DNA of 64,000 bases from Acidimicrobiia bacterium (GTDB lineage: Bacteria; Actinomycetota; Acidimicrobiia; Spongiisociales; Spongiisociaceae), in the NCBI GenBank assembly GCA_009841075.1, contig VXMP01000048.1, forward strand, positions 1-64,000. Direction: 5' to 3'. Each line of letters starts with the position of its first letter. Positions within the stretch are counted from its first letter, which is position 1. This document shows, in pieces, positions 58,299 through 64,000 of this stretch. The notes beneath the pieces were generated by a model. That model ran no database searches. It saw nothing but the letters and a program-made list of their open reading frames with translations, and was not told the DNA's origin. A program made the translations under genes and the position numbers.

Positions 58299-58492
58299 CC
58301 CGCATCCCCGAGGGTCTAAACAGAGTTCGGAACAAAGGCCGATTGATGAGTCGCGTCCTCGTTACCGGTGAAAAATAGTAGTTGCCGTGCTTACCGGCCT
58401 AACCTTGAATACCTCCCCGCGGAGGTGTAAGGCAGGGAAGAGAATCCCGACACCGTAAATTAGGAACCAATCAAAAAAAGAGAACCAAAATC

Positions 58493-60043
58493 TTGGGAAC
58501 CGAACAACGTATCGAACAACTCCGAGAGCTCCGTAGCCAGGCCGAAGGGGCCGGGTCGCAACGCGATCTGGACCGTCAACGAGAAAAAGGCAAGCTAACC
58601 GCCCGCGAGAGGATCGCCCTACTGCTCGACCAGGGCAGCTTCCAAGAAATAGACATCTTCGTGCGTCATCAGTCACGTGGTTTCGGACTGGAAGACCGGC
58701 GCCCTCTCGGTGACGCGGTGGTCACGGGCTACGGAACCGTCAACGGTCGGACCGTGTTTGTGTTCGCCGAGGACTTCACCGTATTCGGCGGCAGCCTGGG
58801 TAAGGCGGTAGCCGACAAAATCACCAAGGTGATGGACATGGCCATGAAGGTCGGAGCACCCCTGGTGGGATTGAAAGATTCGGGCGGTGCACGCATTCAA
58901 GAAGGAGTACAGTCACTGGACGGATACGGCCGAATCTTCTACCGCAACGTGATGGCTTCCGGCGTCATCCCCCAGATTTCGGTGATTATGGGGCCCTGTG
59001 CAGGAGGGGCCGTCTACTCCCCCGCCATCACCGATTTCGTGTATCAGGTGGAAGGCACCAGCCATATGTTCATCACCGGACCCGACGTGATCAAAGCAGT
59101 TACCGGTGAGGAGGTCACCTTCGAGGATCTGGGCGGTGCCGGAACGCACGCCTCCACTTCGGGCGTCACCCATTTCGTATCCACCTCCGGTACCGACGCC
59201 TTGGAAGACGTTCGCTACCTGTTGTCCTTCCTGCCCCAGAACAACCTTACACCGCCCCCCTATTTCCCACCGGAGGATTCACCCGACCGGACCGAGGATC
59301 GGCTGGACACGATTATCCCCGACTCGCCCAACCAGCCCTACGACATGGTCGAAATCATCGAGTCCGTCCTTGATGACGGGGAGTTCTACCAGGTGCACGA
59401 GCATTGGGCCCAAAACATCGTGGTGGGTTTCGCCCGACTGAACGGCCATTCGATCGGCATCGTGGCCAACCAACCCATCCACCTGGCCGGTACCTTGGAT
59501 ATGGAGGCCTCGCAGAAAGCGGCCCGGTTTGTCAGGCTGTGCGACGCCTTCAACATTCCGCTGCTCACCTTCGTGGATGTCCCAGGGTTTCTCCCCGGAG
59601 TGGAACAGGAGCATGGAGGAATAATCCGCCACGGTGCCAAACTGCTCTACGCCTACTGCGAGGCTACGGTCCCTCGGGTGACCGTCATGACCCGCAAGGC
59701 CTATGGGGGTGCCTACCTGGTAATGAACGCCCGCGGGGTGGGTGCCGACCTGGTCTACGCCTGGCCCTCGGCCGAGATCGCGGTGATGGGTGCCCAGGGC
59801 GCGGTCAACATCATCCACCGCAAAGAAATCGCCACGGCAGCCGACCCTGACGCAAGGCGAACCCATCTGGTCGATGAATACGAGCGCCGGTTCGCCAACC
59901 CCTATATCGCTTCCGAGCTGGGCTTGGTCGATAACGTCATCGAACCCCGCCGGACCCGGGTACTTCTTATCAAGGCTTTCGACATGTTACGCGACAAACG
60001 CGGCTCACTGCCGCCCAAAAAGCACGGCAACATCCCGCTTTAA
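58493..60043 (+). CDS. acyl-CoA (propionyl-/methylmalonyl-type) carboxylase carboxyltransferase beta subunit
   Basis: [68 protein letters not shown]. Confidence 0.93.
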   Translation: MGTEQRIEQLRELRSQAEGAGSQRDLDRQREKGKLTARERIALLLDQGSFQEIDIFVRHQSRGFGLEDRRPLGDAVVTGYGTVNGRTVFVFAEDFTVFGGSLGKAVADKITKVMDMAMKVGAPLVGLKDSGGARIQEGVQSLDGYGRIFYRNVMASGVIPQISVIMGPCAGGAVYSPAITDFVYQVEGTSHMFITGPDVIKAVTGEEVTFEDLGGAGTHASTSGVTHFVSTSGTDALEDVRYLLSFLPQNNLTPPPYFPPEDSPDRTEDRLDTIIPDSPNQPYDMVEIIESVLDDGEFYQVHEHWAQNIVVGFARLNGHSIGIVANQPIHLAGTLDMEASQKAARFVRLCDAFNIPLLTFVDVPGFLPGVEQEHGGIIRHGAKLLYAYCEATVPRVTVMTRKAYGGAYLVMNARGVGADLVYAWPSAEIAVMGAQGAVNIIHRKEIATAADPDARRTHLVDEYERRFANPYIASELGLVDNVIEPRRTRVLLIKAFDMLRDKRGSLPPKKHGNIPL

Positions 60044-60146
60044 GAGGGTGCTGAAAAATGTCCAGTTGGCTCGCTACCAAGAAGCGTAAACCCCGGTTAG
60101 ATGGAATTGTGGGCCAAGCCTCTCCATCTTTTTCAGCACCCTCTTA
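60041..60146. mobile_element. MITE-like palindromic element, left copy
   Basis: Perfect 18-bp terminal inverted repeats TAAGAGGGTGCTGAAAAA (60041-60058) / TTTTTCAGCACCCTCTTA (60129-60146); first 3 nt are the stop codon of the beta subunit gene. Confidence 0.75.
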
Positions 60147-60157
60147 GGAAGGTGCAG

Positions 60158-61918
60158 GTGTCGAGGCCGAGCCTGAGCATTAGCTCTCTTCTGGTGGCCA
60201 ACCGGGGGGAGATAGCGGTGAGGGTGATTCGGACCGCCGCCGACCTGGGCCTGCGAACCATCGCGGTCTACTCGGAGTTGGATCGCGACGCCCTGCATGT
60301 GGAGCTGGCGGACGAGGCCTGGAACATCGGCCGGCCGGCTGCCTCCGAGTCCTACCTGAACGGAACCCGGCTGATCGAGGTAGCCCGAAAAGCCGGTGCC
60401 GATGCCGTTCACCCCGGCTACGGTTTCCTGGCCGAAAACGCCGGCTTCGCCCGGATGGTCCAGGATGCGGGCATGGTCTGGGTAGGTCCCCCGGCCTCGG
60501 CCATTGAGCTAATGGGCGACAAGATACTCTCCCGTCAGGCCGCTCGATCGGCGGGCGTAGAACCCGTGCCCGGCACCACCGAAGCGATCGAGACCTTCAA
60601 GGAGGCTGCCCCGATCGCCTCCAAAATCGGATATCCGATCGCCGTCAAAGCTGCCCACGGCGGAGGTGGTAAAGGCCTGCGAATAGCCGCCAACCGCAAA
60701 GAGTTATCCGAAGCCATCGAGGGCGCTCGGCGGGAAGCGGAAGCATATTTCGGAAACCCGGTGGTCTACCTGGAATCCTATCTCGACCGGGCCCGCCACA
60801 TCGAAGCCCAGATACTGGTAGATCAGCACGGCAACGCCCGCTTCCTGGGCGAGCGAGACTGCTCGGTGCAGCGGCGACACCAGAAGCTGATCGAAGAGGC
60901 ACCCTCCACGCTGTTCTCCCCGGATCAGAGGGCAGCCTTGGGCGAGGCGGCTCTGGCTATCGCCGAGAGCTGCGGATACGTCAACGCCGGCACCGTCGAA
61001 TTCCTGGTCCGGCCCGACGGAACCTTCTACTTCCTGGAGATGAACACCCGCCTCCAGGTCGAGCATACGGTGACCGAGATGGTGACCGGATTGGATTTGG
61101 TGACCGAGCAGCTGGCCATTGCCGACGGTCACCCCCTCTCTTTCGACCAGGTGGAGGTGGTTGGCCATGCCTTGGAGCTGCGCATCAACGCCGAAGACCC
61201 GGCGGCGAATTTCCGTCCTTCTCCCGGTACGGTTACCGAGTATCGGGAGCCTGGCGGTCCAGGGGTTCGAGTGGACTCCTGGATCACACCCGGCACTTCG
61301 ATCAGCCAGTTCTACGACAACCTCCTGGCCAAGCTGGTGGTGTGGGGCCGGACCCGTGAGGAGGCCATCGCCCGGGCGAAGCGAGCCCTGAACGAATATC
61401 GGGTGGCCGGGATTGCCACCACCATTCCCGCCCATCGCGCGGTTCTTTCCCATCCCGTTTTCATCAGAGGAGAGGCCCACACCAGATTTGTGGAACAAGA
61501 GCTGATGCTTGACCCGGAGCCGTTCGACCGAGGCCATGCCCAAGCCACGGAAGAACCGGGCCCGGGCCAGGAAATGACCTTGGAGGTGGACGGACGCAAA
61601 TTTGATGTGATCTTCTGGCCTCCGTCGGTTTCCACCCCCACCAAGGATCGACCCACCCGGCGGCCACCCCGCCGCGGAGCCGCCCGGGGACCTATCGCCT
61701 CCGAGCCCGGCATCGTGCTTTCACCCATGCAGGGAACCATCGTCAAGGTTTCGGCCCAGGCCGGCGATCGGGTGGAGGTCGACCAACAACTCTGTGTGCT
61801 AGAGGCGATGAAAATGGAAAACGAGATTCGCAGCCCCATCAACGGAGAGCTGGTGGAATTGAAGGTTCAGCCCGGCGACACCGTCCGCACCAACGAGGTT
61901 ATAGCTATAGTACGCTAG
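60158..61918 (+). CDS. biotin-dependent acyl-CoA carboxylase alpha subunit (biotin carboxylase + BCCP)
   Basis: SSLLVANRGEIAVRVIRTAADLG; VHPGYGFLAENAGFA; C-term CVLEAMKMENEIRSPINGELVELKVQPGDTV. GTG start at 60158 preferred over ATG 60101, which lies inside the palindromic element. Confidence 0.9.
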   Translation: MSRPSLSISSLLVANRGEIAVRVIRTAADLGLRTIAVYSELDRDALHVELADEAWNIGRPAASESYLNGTRLIEVARKAGADAVHPGYGFLAENAGFARMVQDAGMVWVGPPASAIELMGDKILSRQAARSAGVEPVPGTTEAIETFKEAAPIASKIGYPIAVKAAHGGGGKGLRIAANRKELSEAIEGARREAEAYFGNPVVYLESYLDRARHIEAQILVDQHGNARFLGERDCSVQRRHQKLIEEAPSTLFSPDQRAALGEAALAIAESCGYVNAGTVEFLVRPDGTFYFLEMNTRLQVEHTVTEMVTGLDLVTEQLAIADGHPLSFDQVEVVGHALELRINAEDPAANFRPSPGTVTEYREPGGPGVRVDSWITPGTSISQFYDNLLAKLVVWGRTREEAIARAKRALNEYRVAGIATTIPAHRAVLSHPVFIRGEAHTRFVEQELMLDPEPFDRGHAQATEEPGPGQEMTLEVDGRKFDVIFWPPSVSTPTKDRPTRRPPRRGAARGPIASEPGIVLSPMQGTIVKVSAQAGDRVEVDQQLCVLEAMKMENEIRSPINGELVELKVQPGDTVRTNEVIAIVR

Positions 61919-62020
61919 GAGGGTGCTGCAAAATATCCCCGTTGGCCCGCTGACAGGAACGAAATCCCTGCTAGAAGAAGCCAAGGGGCCAACCCATCCC
62001 CGTTTTTCAGCACCCTCCTA
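61916..62020. mobile_element. MITE-like palindromic element, right copy
   Basis: 18-bp TIRs TAGGAGGGTGCTGCAAAA / TTTTTCAGCACCCTCCTA (17/18 match); first 3 nt are the stop codon of the alpha subunit gene; inner arms GTTGGCCC/GGGCCAAC. Confidence 0.75.
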
Positions 62021-62027
62021 GGTTTCT

Positions 62028-63398
62028 CTAGCTGGAGGCGTCGACTATCGACTCCGACAGGGTGGGGTGAACCATAAGGGTCTCCACCAAGGTGTTGACC
62101 TTCACCTGGGCTTGGGTGGCCAAGGCCAGGATTCCGATCAGCTCCGACGCCCGATGCCCCACAATGGTCCCACCCAGCACCACCCGGGTGGCGGGATCGG
62201 AAACCACTTTGGCAAACCCTTGGGTGTTGCCATGGATGATGCTTCGGGGGTTGGCGGCGAACGGGACCTTGGTTATCCGCACCTTGCGGCCCTCGGCAGC
62301 GGCGTCGGCCTCTTCCAGCCCCACCGATGCTATCTCCGGTTCGGTGAATATAGCCTGCGCCACCTTGGAATAGTCCAAAGCCGTTTCGGGGCGGCCGGTC
62401 ATATGTCGGGCCAGCTTGCGCCCTTGTGCTATCGCTACCGAGGAAAGCAGCATTTGACCGGTTACGTCTCCGGCGGCGTAGATGTGGGGGGCGGTGGTGC
62501 GTTGGAACTCGTCCACAACCACGAACCCGCCGTCGGTTTCCACTCCGGCCTTCTCCAACCCAAGACCTTCGGAAAGAGGTACCGCCCCCACCGCCAGCAG
62601 GGCGTGGGTACCGTCCACTATCCGACCATCATCGGTGTGCACCCTGACGCCGTTACCGTTCCGGTCGATCCCCACCGCCCGAGTACCTTTAAGCAACGAC
62701 ACTCCCCTGGCCAGGAAATCTTCTTCAAGAGCGGACGCCACTTCGGAGTCCCGATGCGGGAGCACATGTTGGCGGCTCACCAACAACGTCACCCTGGAAC
62801 CCAGGCTCTCGAAGATGTGCACCATCTCCACCCCGGTGACCCCCGACCCGATAACCACCAGATGCTCAGGAGGAGAAGGCAGATGATAGACGTGGCGGGT
62901 GGTGAAAACCCTTTCGCCGTCCACTTCCGCCCAATCCGGCACCCAAGGCCTGGAGCCGGTGGATATCAGGGCCTTGTCGAACTCGATCTCCACCTCTCGA
63001 CCGTTAAGCGAGGCCACCGCCCTATTAGGGCCGGTAAACCGTCCTCTTCCCGCCAAGATGTTGATGCCCTGGCTTCCCAACAGCTCGGTTTCTTTTCTGG
63101 AAAGCCGATCCGTAATCATGTCGATACGTTCGGACAGTTTCTTAAGCCGGACGCCGGGAAAGCTGATCTCGGCTATACCCAGATCATGAGCGTTACGGAT
63201 AGCCTGCATTCTTATAGAGGTAGCCACCATGGCCTTGGACGGGATACAGTCCCTAAGATGGGCGGCACCCCCCAAAACCTGTTCCTCTACCAAGGTCACC
63301 TCTGCTCCCAGGGCAGCCGCGCTGCTGGATGCGGTGGTTCCGGCCGGCCCTCCTCCTATGACCAGGAACCGAATCGGGGAGACTTCCGAGGTAGCCAT
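62028..63398 (-). CDS. NAD(P)H-quinone dehydrogenase LpdA-like flavoprotein disulfide reductase family
   Basis: FLVIGGGPAGTTASSSAAALGAEVTLVEEQVLGGAAHLRDCIPSKAM (single Cys, no CxxxxC); VVIGSGVTGVEMVHIF; C-term dimer domain. Confidence 0.8.
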   Translation of the reverse strand: MATSEVSPIRFLVIGGGPAGTTASSSAAALGAEVTLVEEQVLGGAAHLRDCIPSKAMVATSIRMQAIRNAHDLGIAEISFPGVRLKKLSERIDMITDRLSRKETELLGSQGINILAGRGRFTGPNRAVASLNGREVEIEFDKALISTGSRPWVPDWAEVDGERVFTTRHVYHLPSPPEHLVVIGSGVTGVEMVHIFESLGSRVTLLVSRQHVLPHRDSEVASALEEDFLARGVSLLKGTRAVGIDRNGNGVRVHTDDGRIVDGTHALLAVGAVPLSEGLGLEKAGVETDGGFVVVDEFQRTTAPHIYAAGDVTGQMLLSSVAIAQGRKLARHMTGRPETALDYSKVAQAIFTEPEIASVGLEEADAAAEGRKVRITKVPFAANPRSIIHGNTQGFAKVVSDPATRVVLGGTIVGHRASELIGILALATQAQVKVNTLVETLMVHPTLSESIVDASS

Positions 63399-63404
63399 AC
63401 GATT

Positions 63405-64000
63405 TTATAGGGTGCGATAGGTTCCGAACACCCGACGGAGGGCATCCGAAACCTCTCCAAGGGTGGCACCGGCGGCCAAAGATTCTTTCATCGGATACAT
63501 AATATTGCCATCTCCTCGGGCTTCTTGAACCATTTTCTCCAAACTCCTGACCACCTCCCCTTCCTCCCGACCCTGACGCCATTCCACCACCCGCTCCCGC
63601 TGACCGGATTCGAGAGTCGGATCTACCTTCCAGGGTTGAATCGGGGACTCCTCCTCATCTACGTATCGGTTCACCCCGACCACCGTTTGCTCGCCCCTTT
63701 CTATCCGCATTGAGGCTCGATAGGCGGCTTCTTCGATCTCCCTTTGGGGAAACTCCGCCTCTATAGCAGCCACCGCCCCACCCAACCGATCGATCCGGTC
63801 AATCAACCGTCCGGCCGCCTCTTCCAGCCGGTCGGTCAGGCTTTCCACATAGTAGGAACCGGCCAGAGGATCCACCGTGTCGGCCAATCCGGACTCCTCC
63901 GCCAGGATCTGCTGGGTGCGGAGAGCAATGGTGGCGGAGTGTTCCGTAGGTAGGCCGAGGGCTTCGTCATAGGCGTTGGTGTGCAGCGACTGGGTTCCTC
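63405..64000 (-). CDS. methylmalonyl-CoA mutase-family large subunit, C-terminal part, N-terminus beyond window
   Basis: Open past the listed start: GTQSLHTNAYDEALGLPTEHSATIALRTQQILAEESGLADTVDPLAGSYYVE; no stop before 64000. Confidence 0.88.
   Translation of the reverse strand, partial: GTQSLHTNAYDEALGLPTEHSATIALRTQQILAEESGLADTVDPLAGSYYVESLTDRLEEAAGRLIDRIDRLGGAVAAIEAEFPQREIEEAAYRASMRIERGEQTVVGVNRYVDEEESPIQPWKVDPTLESGQRERVVEWRQGREEGEVVRSLEKMVQEARGDGNIMYPMKESLAAGATLGEVSDALRRVFGTYRTL

Noticed and set aside
62067-63410. 447-aa plus-strand ORF
   Set aside because: Antisense to the LpdA-like flavoprotein; low-complexity His/Gly/Gln-rich translation typical of shadow ORFs.

Overview
High-GC actinobacterial-type (possibly Acidimicrobiia-like, inference only) chromosomal window with about 50 supportable CDSs. 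No rRNA, tRNA or CRISPR was recognised. Most striking is a dispersed locus at ~39.3-55.0 kb that looks like a near-complete coenzyme M (CoM)-dependent epoxide carboxylation pathway: a MetE-like epoxyalkane:CoM transferase, two divergent SDRs resembling R- and S-hydroxypropyl-CoM dehydrogenases, and a 2-ketopropyl-CoM carboxylase with [10 protein letters not shown]. It comes with bacterial CoM biosynthesis genes: ComA/XcbB-like phosphosulfolactate synthase, two aspartase/fumarase-superfamily lyases, a D-cysteine-desulfhydrase-like PLP enzyme and an unknown 302-aa protein. CoA transferase and NDP-forming acyl-CoA ligase genes that could activate the acetoacetate product lie in between. Other notable items: (i) a purine/selenium-type molybdenum hydroxylase cluster (fused XDH, short SsnA, short YgfK) with a direct-repeat operator candidate; (ii) a ~390-bp structured intergenic repeat in two copies plus an inverted third fragment, flanked internally by TTTTTCGCGTTCTC direct repeats; (iii) a HigBA module whose toxin carries one in-frame TAA; (iv) two ~105-bp MITE-like elements with 18-bp terminal inverted repeats that each begin exactly at a stop codon, flanking a biotin-dependent carboxylase alpha gene; (v) a UDP-glucose dehydrogenase whose Rossmann N-terminus lacks a canonical start codon; (vi) an 11/7-residue periodic coiled-coil protein. 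Family assignments are from motif recognition; no database search was run.
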